Shown here piece after piece: positions 51,129-60,168 of a stretch of 64,000 nucleotides of DNA. Origin of the DNA: Pedococcus sp. 5OH_020 (GTDB lineage: Bacteria; Actinomycetota; Actinomycetes; Actinomycetales; Dermatophilaceae); the NCBI RefSeq assembly GCF_027812955.1, contig NZ_JAPYZV010000002.1, positions 1-64,000 of the forward strand, read 5' to 3'. A program made the translations under genes and the position numbers. Positions within the stretch are counted from its first letter, which is position 1, and every line of letters starts with the position of its first letter. Below the pieces are notes generated by a model. It ran no database searches. It was not told the DNA's origin and saw only the letters and a program-made list of their open reading frames with translations.

Positions 51129-52565
51129 GTGCGCGAAACCGAGACCATCCGTGGACCAGGGCTCCAGGAGTTCTGGGCCGGGCTGCCTGCGGAGGGCCGG
51201 TGGTTGCTGTCAACCGTCGCGGTGCAGACCCTGGGTCGCGGCCTGACCCTGCCTTTCACGGTCATCTACCTCCACGAGGTGCGGGGCATCTCCCTCGACC
51301 TCGCCGGCGCGCTGATGGCCTTCATAGCCCTGGTGGCGCTGGCCGTGACCGGTCCAGGCGGCGCGCTCACCGACCGGCTCGGCGCCCGCAAGGTGCTGCT
51401 GTGGGCGACGACCGCTCAGCTGGTCGGGTGCGTCGTCGTGGCGTTCGCCAGGACGCCGTTGGGCGTGGCCGTCGCCTTCGTCTTCATCGGATTCAGCTTC
51501 GGCACCTCCTGGCCGGCGTTCAACGCCCTGGTCGCCGCCATCACGACCGGGCCCGCGCGGCAGCAGTACTTCGGCATCAACTTCGCGCTCGTCAACCTCG
51601 GCATCGGACTCGGCGGCGTCGTCGGCGGCCTGTACGCCGACGTCCACCGCCCCGTGACCTTCACCGTGATCTTCCTCGTCGACGCGGTCTGCATGCTGGT
51701 CCCCATCTGCCTGCTCCTGGGGCCGCTACGCCACGTGCACGGCAGGGCCGAGACACCCCAGGGTCAGAAGGCGGGGTCCGGTTCCTACCTCGCCATCCTG
51801 CGCCGCCCCGGCGTCGCGTGGATGACCGCTCTGACGTTCCTCGGCACGTTCGTGGGCTACGGCCAGATGGAGGCGGGCTTCCCGGCGTTCGCCCGGCAGG
51901 TGAGCCAGGTCTCGACGGGCGTCGTGGGTTTCGCCTTCGCCGTCAACACCTTCGTCATCGTGGCCCTGCAGTTCCTGGTCCTGCGTCGCATCACCGGGCG
52001 GCGGCGGACCCGGGTCCTGCTCGTCATGGCCACGCTGTGGGCACTGGCGTGGTCCGTCCTCGGCCTGACCGGCTACGCCCCGGGCTCGCTGGCGGCAGCG
52101 GCCGGCGTCCTGACGTTCCACGCGCTCTTCGCCCTCGGCGAGACCCTGCTCCAGCCGACCATCCCGGCGATCACCAACGACCTGGCCCCTGACCACCTGC
52201 GCGGCCGCTACAACGCGGTGAACGCGGGAGCGTTCCAGGGCGGGACGATCCTGGGACCGGTGGTCGCTGGCTTCATGCTGAACCACCACTGGTCGGTGGC
52301 GTTCGTGGTGATGATCGTCATGGGTTGCGCCGCGATGTGCCTGCTGGCCCTCATCGTGGAGGGCCGCATCACGCCTTTCGTCAACGGCGTTCAACAGCAC
52401 GACGGCGTTCAACAGCACGACGGCGTTCAACAGCACGACGGCGTTCGACAGCACGACACACCTGGTGCAGCGGTCCAGACAGAGGCGGTGGAGTCACCTC
52501 CGGCCACGGCGCCGCTCGCCTCGGCCGCCAGGCCTCCGGGGCAGCAGAGCCACGACGCCCGCTGA
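51129..52565 (+). CDS. MFS transporter with His/Gln-repeat C-terminal tail
   Basis: 478 residues. Twelve predicted helices; VAVQTLGRGLTLPFTVIYLHEVRG opens helix 1, LTDRLGARKVLLW is motif A and LQPTIPAITNDLAPDHLRGRYNA follows. The MdtH/YceL-like order suggests an exporter of unknown substrate. The cytoplasmic tail contains four copies of VQQHDG, encoded by an 18-base repeat, then a Pro/Ala-rich end. CAGGAT lies exactly six bases before the GTG, so leaderless. Confidence 0.9.
   Translation: MRETETIRGPGLQEFWAGLPAEGRWLLSTVAVQTLGRGLTLPFTVIYLHEVRGISLDLAGALMAFIALVALAVTGPGGALTDRLGARKVLLWATTAQLVGCVVVAFARTPLGVAVAFVFIGFSFGTSWPAFNALVAAITTGPARQQYFGINFALVNLGIGLGGVVGGLYADVHRPVTFTVIFLVDAVCMLVPICLLLGPLRHVHGRAETPQGQKAGSGSYLAILRRPGVAWMTALTFLGTFVGYGQMEAGFPAFARQVSQVSTGVVGFAFAVNTFVIVALQFLVLRRITGRRRTRVLLVMATLWALAWSVLGLTGYAPGSLAAAAGVLTFHALFALGETLLQPTIPAITNDLAPDHLRGRYNAVNAGAFQGGTILGPVVAGFMLNHHWSVAFVVMIVMGCAAMCLLALIVEGRITPFVNGVQQHDGVQQHDGVQQHDGVRQHDTPGAAVQTEAVESPPATAPLASAARPPGQQSHDAR
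52386..52457 (+). repeat. Four tandem copies of an 18-base coding unit
   Basis: GGCGTTCAACAGCACGAC occurs at 52386, 52404, 52422 and, with one change, 52440. It encodes VQQHDG four times in the cytoplasmic tail of the MFS transporter. The copies are identical in silent positions, so they are recent duplications and copy number probably varies. Confidence 0.9.
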
Positions 52566-52571
52566 CGGCCA

Positions 52572-52598
52572 CCCACTCGGACCTTGCGCCGAGGTGGG
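52572..52598. terminator. Bidirectional hairpin between convergent genes
   Basis: CCCACTCGG (52572-52580) pairs with CCGAGGTGGG (52589-52598) with one bulge and an eight-base loop, between the MFS gene (ends 52565) and the aldose epimerase gene (ends 52601). Confidence 0.55.
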
Positions 52599-52600
52599 AC

Positions 52601-53530
52601 TCACCTGAGGCCCGCGGGCCGGACTCCCCAGACGCCGGACCAGCTCTGACCCGGGTCGAGCACGACCAGCCCCTCTCCCGAGTTGAAGGCGTTGGCCGGG
52701 CAGGACATCGGCTCCACCGCGATCCCGCGCGTCCCGACCACCCCCGTGTCCTGCCCTTTGACCGTGAAGACCTGCACCCAGTCGAAGGAACGGTCGCCCC
52801 AGACCACCACGTCCCCCGCCGCGAGTGCGCCCACGACCACCTCCCACGCAGCTGTCGGACCGGATCGGCTCAGGCTCGTGAAGGCGCTGTCGAGAGAGAG
52901 GTTCCCCAACGGTCGCGCGCTCCGGAAGTCGGTCTCCGGAGACACGGCTCTGGTGGTGGTCGGGATGCTCTGGTCGTCCACGAGCACCTCCCGCGCCGCG
53001 GGGATCGTCAGCTCCACCTCCGCCAGACTGGTGGTGCCCAGGGCCACGTACGGATGCTGGCCATACCCGAAGGGCAGCCTCACCGCCCCCACGTTGGTGG
53101 CCTGCGTCTGGACCGTGAGCCCCTGCGCTCCAAGCGTGTAGGTGACCGTCAGGTCCAGGGTCCCCGGCCAGCCGGGTTGGGGATGCAGGCGCGTCCCGAG
53201 CGTTGCGGCAGACCGGTCCTCCGTCTGCGCCAGGAGCCGCCAGGACGCCCACCGCACCAGGCCATGGCTGGCGTTGTGCAGCGTCGGCTCGGTGAGCGGG
53301 AGCTGGTAGTCGGTGCCCTGGAAGGAGTAGCGCCCGTCCTTGATCCTGTTCGGCCAGGGCATGAGGACCTGCCCCCGGCCGGAGAGCGCCATCTCGTCGA
53401 GCTCGTAGCCTGCCAGCACGTGAGCCCCGCGCACCGTATAGGTTCGCAGACCGCCGCCTACCTCGACGAGGGTCGCCTCCTGTTCACCGTGCCGGATGAC
53501 CCACTGCTCACCGCTAGGAGGGACGCTCAC
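52601..53530 (-). CDS. Aldose 1-epimerase (galactose mutarotase family)
   Basis: 309 residues. Interconverts alpha and beta anomers of aldoses. MPWPNRIKDGRYSF, HGLVRWASW, GYGQHPYVAL with the catalytic His, and IAVEPMSCPANAFNSGEGL with the catalytic Glu are the GalM/YeaD-like blocks. No signal peptide. TACGTT lies exactly six bases before the GTG start. It stands alone. Confidence 0.92.
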   Translation of the reverse strand: MSVPPSGEQWVIRHGEQEATLVEVGGGLRTYTVRGAHVLAGYELDEMALSGRGQVLMPWPNRIKDGRYSFQGTDYQLPLTEPTLHNASHGLVRWASWRLLAQTEDRSAATLGTRLHPQPGWPGTLDLTVTYTLGAQGLTVQTQATNVGAVRLPFGYGQHPYVALGTTSLAEVELTIPAAREVLVDDQSIPTTTRAVSPETDFRSARPLGNLSLDSAFTSLSRSGPTAAWEVVVGALAAGDVVVWGDRSFDWVQVFTVKGQDTGVVGTRGIAVEPMSCPANAFNSGEGLVVLDPGQSWSGVWGVRPAGLR

Positions 53531-53617
53531 GCTGTGAACGTACAGCGCGCAGCGGCTCGCGGCTCCCCGGCGCAGAGACAGGTATGAGCCGGTGGTCCCC
53601 GGGGCCCGCTCAGAGCG

Positions 53618-54361
53618 CTAGCTGCGGCGGACCACGCGGACCAGGACGGCTTGAGACCCCGACTTGCGCGCCACCACCAGGACGGTGTCGCCCTTGGCCA
53701 GGTTTGCGAGGTTGCCGCGCGTGTCCGCCGTGATCGCGTACGTGGCCGAGAACCCGTCCTGGCTCTTCACCGTGACAGAGCCGGCGCTGGCAGCCGTGAC
53801 CGCTCCGCGCTGCACCGTCACGACCGTCGGCGTGCCGTTGTCCTGCACGGTCAGCGCACCGTGCTGCACCTCTCCCAGACCGAGTGCGCCTGCCATCAGG
53901 CCACCCATGCCGTCCAGCCCCGACCCACCGTTTCCCCGCGGCACCAGGGGCCCAGGCAGGCGACGCGGCCCGGCGTCGTTGCGGCGTTTGCCGTCGAGCG
54001 GTCCGTCTCCCTGGCGCAGCTGGCTGAGGGGGCCCACTCCGTGGTGGGTGGCCACGGCCCGGGCTGCCACGAGACCGGTGAGGCCGAGCAAACCGAGCAG
54101 GAGCAGTCCGGCGAGCGCGGCCGCTACGACGACGGCGATCGTGCCCCCAGTGGTCGAGGTGGCCTCGTGCCACAGGCCGGCGCGCCGGCGCATGGGCTGT
54201 CGGGCTGCTGCTGGACCGCCGTGTCGCGGCTGAGGGTCGGGAGGCGGAGAGCCGCCAGGCAGCGGTGCCGTGGGCGGGTTACCCCCGGCGCCGGCTGCGG
54301 TCGGGGCATCACCACCGGGTAGCGGGGTGGTGGGATCCGTGGGCCTCTGCGGCTCGGACAT
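53618..54361 (-). CDS. Membrane-anchored protein with Pro/Gly-rich head and DUF5666-like C-terminal domain
   Basis: 247 residues from ATG 54361 (AAGGGAGC upstream); the frame is open to 54667 but that part covers the divergent gene's promoter. Residues ~1-60 are Pro/Gly/Thr-rich, followed by a single membrane helix (TIAVVVAAALAGLLLLGLL). The extracytoplasmic part has a linker (LDGMGGLMAGALGLG) and an OB-like small domain: HGALTVQDNGTPTVVTVQRG, ITADTRGNLANLAKGDTVLV and RVVRRS. This ~80-residue end resembles DUF5666. Function unknown. Confidence 0.75.
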   Translation of the reverse strand: MSEPQRPTDPTTPLPGGDAPTAAGAGGNPPTAPLPGGSPPPDPQPRHGGPAAARQPMRRRAGLWHEATSTTGGTIAVVVAAALAGLLLLGLLGLTGLVAARAVATHHGVGPLSQLRQGDGPLDGKRRNDAGPRRLPGPLVPRGNGGSGLDGMGGLMAGALGLGEVQHGALTVQDNGTPTVVTVQRGAVTAASAGSVTVKSQDGFSATYAITADTRGNLANLAKGDTVLVVARKSGSQAVLVRVVRRS

Positions 54362-54460
54362 GGGCGCTCCCTTCGTCGGCACAAGTATCGACGAACAAGC
54401 TGTGGTGTGGCTGGAAGCCGCCTGAGAGTCCGTCGCTCCTCGGCGCACTACCGTGGTGCG

Positions 54461-56731
54461 GTGGCCGTCACTCCTCCCGCCCCGCCCACGACCGCTCGGT
54501 CGATGGCCGACGACGTGCGGGACCGGTCCGACGGGGACCTCCATGAGCTGCTCCGCCGCCGTCAGGACCTTGCCCGCCCCGCCCCAGCGGACCTGTCGGC
54601 TCTCGCGGCCAGGGCCAGCACCCGGGCGAGTGTGCAGCGCGCGGTGGACAACCTCGACCTCGCGCATCTGCAGGTGCTCGAGGCCGCCATGCTGGTCTCG
54701 ACCATCGACCCGGAGTCTGTCGCCGCTAGCCTGGGGGTCACCTCCACCGCCACGGTGCGAGTGCTTCTGCAGGACCTCTGGACTGTCGCGCTGCTGTGGC
54801 GCGGCGCCGAAGGGCTACGCCTCGTGCGAACTGTCGCCGAGGTCCTCCCACAGGCGGCGGGACTCGGTCCGAGCGCCAGGGAGCAGTACGGTGCCCTTTC
54901 CCCACCGGAGGAGCTGGTGGCCCTCGCGCAGACGGCTCCGCCCCCAGCACGGGCCATCCTCGACCGCCTCACCTGGGGGCCGCCGTCGGCGGTACTGCCG
55001 ATGGGAGCCCCGGACCGTGTGGCGGAAGGCGCTCGTTGGCTCGCTGAGCACCAGCTGGTCCTCACTCCGAGTGCCGACCGCCTCGTCCTACCCCGGGAGG
55101 TGGCCCTGGCCCTGCGGGGCGGGCGAAGTCATGCGCAGCCGGCCCTGGACCCGCCCAGGCCCAGTGGCACCCAGCGCACCGCGCAGGACGTCGACGGTGC
55201 CGCCGGCCAGCAGGTGACCGACCTGCTCTCGTTGGTGGACGACGTCGCCACCGAGTGGGGGCTGCGCCCGCCCCGGGTGCTGCGCTCGGGCGGCCTGGCG
55301 GTGCGCGACCTCAAGCGGCTCGCGTCGGCGCTGGACGTAGACGTGGTCCGGGCGGCCTTCCTGGCGGAGCTCACCTATGCCGCCGGCCTGCTCGCCGACG
55401 ACGGGTCGCTGGACGCCGCGTGGGCACCGACCCCGGCATACGACGAGTGGCAGAAGCAGCCAGGCGACCGCCGGTGGGCGGTCCTGGCCCGTTCCTGGCT
55501 GCTCACCACCCGGGCGCCCCACCTCGTCGGCACCACCCCTCCGGGTGGTGCCGGGACCATCAACGCCCTCGGTCCGCAGGCACACTGGCCCCCGGCCCGA
55601 GGGCTCCGGCGAGACGTCCTGGACCAGCTGGACCAGGTCCCGAGCTGGCTGGCGCCAGAGGCTGGGCAGCTCTGCGAGGCCCTGCGCTGGCGCCGGCCCC
55701 GCCGCCTGCCCGGCAACCTGGACGAGGTGGTCGCCGCGGTCCTCCGCGAGTCGGAGTGGCTGGGCGTGACGGGGCGAGGCGCCATCTCGAGCGCCGGGCG
55801 AGCCCTGCTCGCCGACCAGGACGAGGCGCGCCTGGCAGCCGCGATGCAGCCGCACCTCCCGGAACCCGTCAAGCATGTGCTGCTGCAGGCCGACCTGACC
55901 GCGGTGGCACCCGGGCCCTTGGCCGGCGGGCTGTCGACCTTCATGCGGTTGGTGGCCGACATCGAGTCCCGGGGTGGTGCCACGGTCTACCGCTTCACCA
56001 CTGACTCCGTACGACGGGGCCTCGACGCCGGCTGGTCCGTGGACCAGGTCCTGGGGGCACTGGAGGACGCGAGCCATACTCCTGTCCCCCAGCCCCTGGA
56101 GTATCTCGTCCGGGACGTGGCGCGGCGGCACGGCCAGACCCGGGTGGGAGCCATGCGGGCCTACGTCCGCTGTGACGACGAGACCACCTTGGGAGCCATG
56201 CTGGCCGAGCGCGAGCTCTCGCCACTTCAGCTGCGGCGCATCGCCGCCACGGTACTGGTCTCCCCCGTGGCGGCCGAGACCGTCGTGGAGTTCCTTCGGG
56301 AGAACGGCTTCGCACCCGTCGCCGAGACCCCCGACGGGGGGGTCGTCATCCCGTCCTCCGCAGGGCACCGGACGCCGCTCCAACGCCGTTCCGCCCCGGT
56401 GACCGCACACGCGGTGGACGACGAGCTTGTGTCGACCTTGGTCGTGGCGCTGCGCGCGGGCGAGGAGGCGGCCGCCTTCCAGCGGGAGGAGCGGGCCAGC
56501 CGACAAGGCCCGAGCCTGCCGAGCACCGACCCCACCACCACGCTGGCTGTCCTGCGGGAGGCGGCCGCGGACCGGCAGGCGGTGTGGGTGGGCTACTCGG
56601 ACGCGGACGGGCAGGTGCGGCGTCTGCTCTTCCACCCGCACCGGGTCGAAGGAGGGCGGGTGCACGGCACGGCCGAAGGCTCGCCGCGGACCCTGTCGAT
56701 CCACCGGGTGACGGGGGCGGCTCCAGACTGA
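54461..56731 (+). CDS. Helicase-associated (XPB N-terminal-like) and WYL-domain protein
   Basis: 756 residues from GTG 54461, with TACCGT exactly six bases before it. The bulk is the Helicase_C_3/XPB-associated helical repeat (DLHELLRRRQDLARP, LDLAHLQVLEAAMLVS, VRDLKRLASALDVDV, FMRLVADIESRGGATVYRF), the family found next to XPB helicases in actinobacteria. The last ~60 residues (AVWVGYSDADGQVRRLLFHP, RVHGTAEGSPRTLSIHRV) look like a WYL ligand-binding domain. It likely works with the XPB helicase encoded 1.7 kb downstream. An open frame upstream to 54407 is in the promoter. Confidence 0.85.
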   Translation: MAVTPPAPPTTARSMADDVRDRSDGDLHELLRRRQDLARPAPADLSALAARASTRASVQRAVDNLDLAHLQVLEAAMLVSTIDPESVAASLGVTSTATVRVLLQDLWTVALLWRGAEGLRLVRTVAEVLPQAAGLGPSAREQYGALSPPEELVALAQTAPPPARAILDRLTWGPPSAVLPMGAPDRVAEGARWLAEHQLVLTPSADRLVLPREVALALRGGRSHAQPALDPPRPSGTQRTAQDVDGAAGQQVTDLLSLVDDVATEWGLRPPRVLRSGGLAVRDLKRLASALDVDVVRAAFLAELTYAAGLLADDGSLDAAWAPTPAYDEWQKQPGDRRWAVLARSWLLTTRAPHLVGTTPPGGAGTINALGPQAHWPPARGLRRDVLDQLDQVPSWLAPEAGQLCEALRWRRPRRLPGNLDEVVAAVLRESEWLGVTGRGAISSAGRALLADQDEARLAAAMQPHLPEPVKHVLLQADLTAVAPGPLAGGLSTFMRLVADIESRGGATVYRFTTDSVRRGLDAGWSVDQVLGALEDASHTPVPQPLEYLVRDVARRHGQTRVGAMRAYVRCDDETTLGAMLAERELSPLQLRRIAATVLVSPVAAETVVEFLRENGFAPVAETPDGGVVIPSSAGHRTPLQRRSAPVTAHAVDDELVSTLVVALRAGEEAAAFQREERASRQGPSLPSTDPTTTLAVLREAAADRQAVWVGYSDADGQVRRLLFHPHRVEGGRVHGTAEGSPRTLSIHRVTGAAPD

Positions 56732-56732
56732 G

Positions 56733-57674
56733 TCAGTCGCCTCCCGTCAGGGCCCTCACCACGCGGGAGGGGGAAGGTCGCCCGAGGTGCTCGGCCATCC
56801 AGACACTCGTCTTCACCAGCTGGGCGAGGTCCACACCGGTGGTGACGCCGGCCCCGTCCAGCGCCCAGACGAGGTCCTCGGTGGCAAGGTTGCCCGTCGC
56901 GCTCTTCGCATAGGGGCACCCACCGAGACCCCCGGTGGAGGCGTCGACGACCGTGACCCCGTGACGCAGCGCTGTCAGGGTGTTGGCCAGCGCCTGACCG
57001 TACGTGTCGTGGAAGTGCACGGCAATCCGCTCCGGCCCGACGCCGCGCGCAGAGAACGCGTCGAGCAGCCGGCGCACCTGTCCGGTGGTCCCGACGCCGA
57101 TGGTGTCGCCGAGCGACAACTGGTCCGCGCCCAGGTCCATCAGACGGGTACCCACGTCGACCACCTGCTCAACGGGGACCGGACCTTCCCACGGGTCACC
57201 GAAGCACATGGAGACGTAGGCGCGGACCCAGACTCCTGCATCCCGCGCGCGCGTGACGACCGGGGCGAACATCTCGATCGACTCGGCCACGGTGCGGTTC
57301 AGGTTCTTGCGCGCGAAGGTCTCGGTCGCGCTCCCGAAGATCGCGACCGCGCCCACCCCCGCCTCCAGGGCTCGGTCCAGGCCCCGCTCGTTGGGCACCA
57401 GGACCGGCCGGCGCCGGCCAAGACCCACCTGGCCCAGCTCTGCCAGCACCTCACTGGCGTCGGCCAGCTGCGGAACCCAGGTCGGCGGTACGAAGGACGT
57501 CGTCTCGATGGTCTCGAGCCCGGCTGCCGCCAGCCGACGGACGAACTCCGCCTTGACGGCTGCAGGCACCACCGACTTCTCGTTCTGCAGGCCGTCCCGG
57601 GGCCCGACCTCGTAGATCGTCACCCGGTCAGGCAGCTCGGCGTCGGGCTCTCGCTGCGGCAGTCCGTTGTCCAC
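56733..57674 (-). CDS. Hydroxymethylglutaryl-CoA lyase
   Basis: 313 residues. Splits HMG-CoA into acetoacetate and acetyl-CoA in leucine or ketone degradation. IYEVGPRDGLQNEKSVVP, ETIETTSFVPPTWVPQLAD, VSMCFGDPWEGPV, DTIGVGTTGQVR and HFHDTYGQALAN carry the divalent metal ligands, and GLGGCPYAKSATGNLATED holds the catalytic Cys. CAGGAT lies exactly six bases before the GTG start. It is convergent with the WYL protein, one base apart. No other leucine-degradation genes adjacent. Confidence 0.93.
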   Translation of the reverse strand: MDNGLPQREPDAELPDRVTIYEVGPRDGLQNEKSVVPAAVKAEFVRRLAAAGLETIETTSFVPPTWVPQLADASEVLAELGQVGLGRRRPVLVPNERGLDRALEAGVGAVAIFGSATETFARKNLNRTVAESIEMFAPVVTRARDAGVWVRAYVSMCFGDPWEGPVPVEQVVDVGTRLMDLGADQLSLGDTIGVGTTGQVRRLLDAFSARGVGPERIAVHFHDTYGQALANTLTALRHGVTVVDASTGGLGGCPYAKSATGNLATEDLVWALDGAGVTTGVDLAQLVKTSVWMAEHLGRPSPSRVVRALTGGD

Positions 57675-57764
57675 GCAGCGATCCTGCCACTGCCCGGTCC
57701 GGCGGAACCCTGGGCCTCACCGCGGGTTAGATTTGGCGCACCACCGACCAGCGGAGGACTGCCC

Positions 57765-58448
57765 ATGAGCGAGACGCCCAGGTACGACGACGGCGCCAGG
57801 CCCGACCGCGACCCCACGGCTCCGGTGGAGGACGCGGGCTCCACGGCCGGGGCGGGGTGGCCGGAGCCCGGAACGGCCGAGCGGCACCCGACGTGGAGCG
57901 CCCCGCAGAACCCCTACGGCTCGGTGCCGCCGGGCAGCACGGGCGCCCCGCCGCCTCCACCACAGAACCCCTACGGCTCGGTGCCGCCGGGCAGCACGGG
58001 CCCCCCGCCGCCTCCACCACAGAACCCCTATGCGGCGCCTCCACCGGCCCCTGGGTCGGTGAGCCCATACGGAACGGAATACCCGCCGCAGGGACCACAG
58101 GGCTCATACGGCTACGGCGCCCCGGGCGCCCAGGCGCCATACGGAGCCCTGCCGTACGGCCAGAGCCAGGTCCGGGGGAACAACGGCTCCGCGATAGCCC
58201 TCACCGTGGTGTCGGGCGCGCTTCTCCTCATCAGCTGCGGCGGGGCGTTCCTGGCCGCCGTTCCCGGCCTGGTGCTCGGCATCCTCGGCATGACGAAGTA
58301 CTCCACGGACCCGGTCGGGGCGGTCAGGATGACACGGATCGGCTGGATCGTCTTCGGCGCCGGCCTCCTCGTGAGCCTGATGGCCCTGGTGGGGATCCTC
58401 GCCCTGGGCTTCTCCAGCAACGGCTCGTCCTTCCGCTGGGGGGTGTAG
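57765..58448 (+). CDS. Pro/Gly/Tyr-rich membrane protein (DUF4190-like)
   Basis: 227 residues from ATG 57765 with GGAGGAC upstream. Residues ~1-135 are disordered and rich in Pro, Gly, Tyr, Gln, with two exact repeats of 19 residues (QNPYGSVPPGSTG then Pro run). The C-terminus has two membrane helices: IALTVVSGALLLISCGGAFLAA and IVFGAGLLVSLMALVGILALGF. This is the layout of DUF4190-type actinobacterial proteins, of unknown function. The XPB helicase starts three bases after its stop. Confidence 0.8.
   Translation: MSETPRYDDGARPDRDPTAPVEDAGSTAGAGWPEPGTAERHPTWSAPQNPYGSVPPGSTGAPPPPPQNPYGSVPPGSTGPPPPPPQNPYAAPPPAPGSVSPYGTEYPPQGPQGSYGYGAPGAQAPYGALPYGQSQVRGNNGSAIALTVVSGALLLISCGGAFLAAVPGLVLGILGMTKYSTDPVGAVRMTRIGWIVFGAGLLVSLMALVGILALGFSSNGSSFRWGV
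57906..58019 (+). repeat. Two 57-base tandem coding repeats
   Basis: Copies at 57906-57962 and 57963-58019 differ by one base and a third partial copy follows (to ~58031). They encode the QNPYGSVPPGSTG-Pro run units of the Pro-rich membrane protein. Confidence 0.9.
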
Positions 58449-58451
58449 CTC

Positions 58452-60101
58452 GTGCCCGACGGGCCGCTCATCGTCCAGAGCGACAAGACCCTGCTGCTGG
58501 AGGTCGACCACCCGCGCGCCGAGGAGGCTCGTCGCGCGATCGCGCCGTTCGCCGAGCTGGAGCGGGCACCCGAGCACATCCACACCTACCGGGTCACGCC
58601 CCTGGGACTGTGGAACGCCCGCGCCGCGGGCCACGACGCCGAGCAGGTGGTCAACGCGTTGATCACCTTCAGCCGGTATGCCGTGCCCCATGCGCTGCTG
58701 GTCGACGTGGCGGAGACGATGGACCGGTACGGCCGGCTCACCCTGGAGAAGGACCCTGACCACGGGCTGGTACTGCGCACCACCGACCGACCCGTGCTCG
58801 AGGAAGTGCTGCGACACAAGAAGATCAAGCCGCTCGTCGGCGCACGCCTGGACGACGACCGCGTCGCCGTCCATCCCTCCGAGCGAGGACATCTCAAGCA
58901 GGAGCTCCTCAAGGTCGGCTGGCCGGCCGAGGACGAGGCGGGATACGTCGACGGGGAGGCGCACGCCATCAGCCTGGACAGCTCCGACTGGTCGCTGCGC
59001 CCGTACCAGCAGCAGGCCGTGGACGGTTTCTGGCACGGCGGCTCCGGGGTCGTCGTGCTCCCTTGCGGGGCGGGCAAGACCCTCGTCGGCGCGGGGGCGA
59101 TGGCCAAGGCGCAGGCCACCACGCTGATCCTTGTCACCAACACCGTGTCGGCGAGGCAGTGGCGTGACGAGCTGCTCCGCCGGACGACGCTGACCGACGA
59201 CGAGATCGGTGAGTACTCCGGCGCCCGCAAGGAGATCCGGCCCGTCACCATCGCCACCTACCAGGTGCTGACGACCCGGAGGAAGGGCGCCTACACCCAC
59301 CTGGACCTGCTGGACGCCCGCGACTGGGGACTCATCCTCTACGACGAGGTGCACCTGCTCCCCGCGCCGATCTTCCGGATGACGGCAGACCTCCAGGCCC
59401 GTCGCCGGCTCGGCCTCACCGCCACCCTGGTCCGCGAGGACGGGCGTGAGGCGGACGTCTTCTCGCTCATCGGCCCCAAGCGCTACGACGCTCCGTGGAA
59501 GGACATCGAGGCGCAGGGCTACATCGCACCCGCGGACTGCGTCGAGGTGCGCGTCACCCTGCCGGACCCCGACCGGCTGGCGTACGCCGTGGCCGAGCCC
59601 GAGGACCGGTACCGGCTGGCGTCGTGCAGCCCCGTCAAGGTTCCGGTCGTGGAGCAGCTCGTTCGGCAGCACCGGGGTGAGCCGACCCTCGTCATCGGCC
59701 AGTACCTGGACCAGCTGGACGAGCTGGCCGAGCGACTCGGTGCCGACGTCATCACGGGGGAGACGCCGGTCTCGCAGCGACAGAAGCTCTTCCAGGCGTT
59801 CAGGGTCGGGGAGATCGGCCTCCTCGTGGTGTCCAAGGTGGCGAACTTCTCCATCGACCTGCCGGAGGCCAGTGTGGCGATCCAGGTGTCCGGCACGTTC
59901 GGCTCACGCCAGGAGGAGGCCCAGCGTCTCGGTCGCGTGCTCCGGCCCAAGGGGGACGGACGGACGGCGCACTTCTACACCGTCGTCGCCCGCGACACGG
60001 TGGACGCCGAGTTCGCCGCCCACCGGCAGAGGTTCCTGGCGGAGCAGGGCTACGCCTACCGGATCGTCGACGCGGGGGACCTCCCCACGCCCGCGGCCTG
60101 A
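58452..60101 (+). CDS. XPB-type DNA repair helicase
   Basis: 549 residues, full length for bacterial XPB. SF2 helicase acting in nucleotide excision repair, with 3'-5' polarity in known members. The N-terminal damage-recognition domain (residues 1-170) precedes WSLRPYQQQAVDGFWHGG. Walker A is LPCGAGKTLVGAG (Lys209), Walker B is Y-D298-EVH301, then LGLTATLVREDGRE, QYLDQLDELAERLGADV and FGSRQEEAQRLGRVLRP (motifs III-VI). GTG 58452 three bases after the Pro-rich gene's stop: the two are co-transcribed. Confidence 0.95.
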   Translation: MPDGPLIVQSDKTLLLEVDHPRAEEARRAIAPFAELERAPEHIHTYRVTPLGLWNARAAGHDAEQVVNALITFSRYAVPHALLVDVAETMDRYGRLTLEKDPDHGLVLRTTDRPVLEEVLRHKKIKPLVGARLDDDRVAVHPSERGHLKQELLKVGWPAEDEAGYVDGEAHAISLDSSDWSLRPYQQQAVDGFWHGGSGVVVLPCGAGKTLVGAGAMAKAQATTLILVTNTVSARQWRDELLRRTTLTDDEIGEYSGARKEIRPVTIATYQVLTTRRKGAYTHLDLLDARDWGLILYDEVHLLPAPIFRMTADLQARRRLGLTATLVREDGREADVFSLIGPKRYDAPWKDIEAQGYIAPADCVEVRVTLPDPDRLAYAVAEPEDRYRLASCSPVKVPVVEQLVRQHRGEPTLVIGQYLDQLDELAERLGADVITGETPVSQRQKLFQAFRVGEIGLLVVSKVANFSIDLPEASVAIQVSGTFGSRQEEAQRLGRVLRPKGDGRTAHFYTVVARDTVDAEFAAHRQRFLAEQGYAYRIVDAGDLPTPAA

Positions 60102-60168
60102 AGCTGCGAGAAGCCGACGCCCAGACCGCGTACAGCGAACTCTCAGGTTCCCCGCGCAGACTGGCCGG

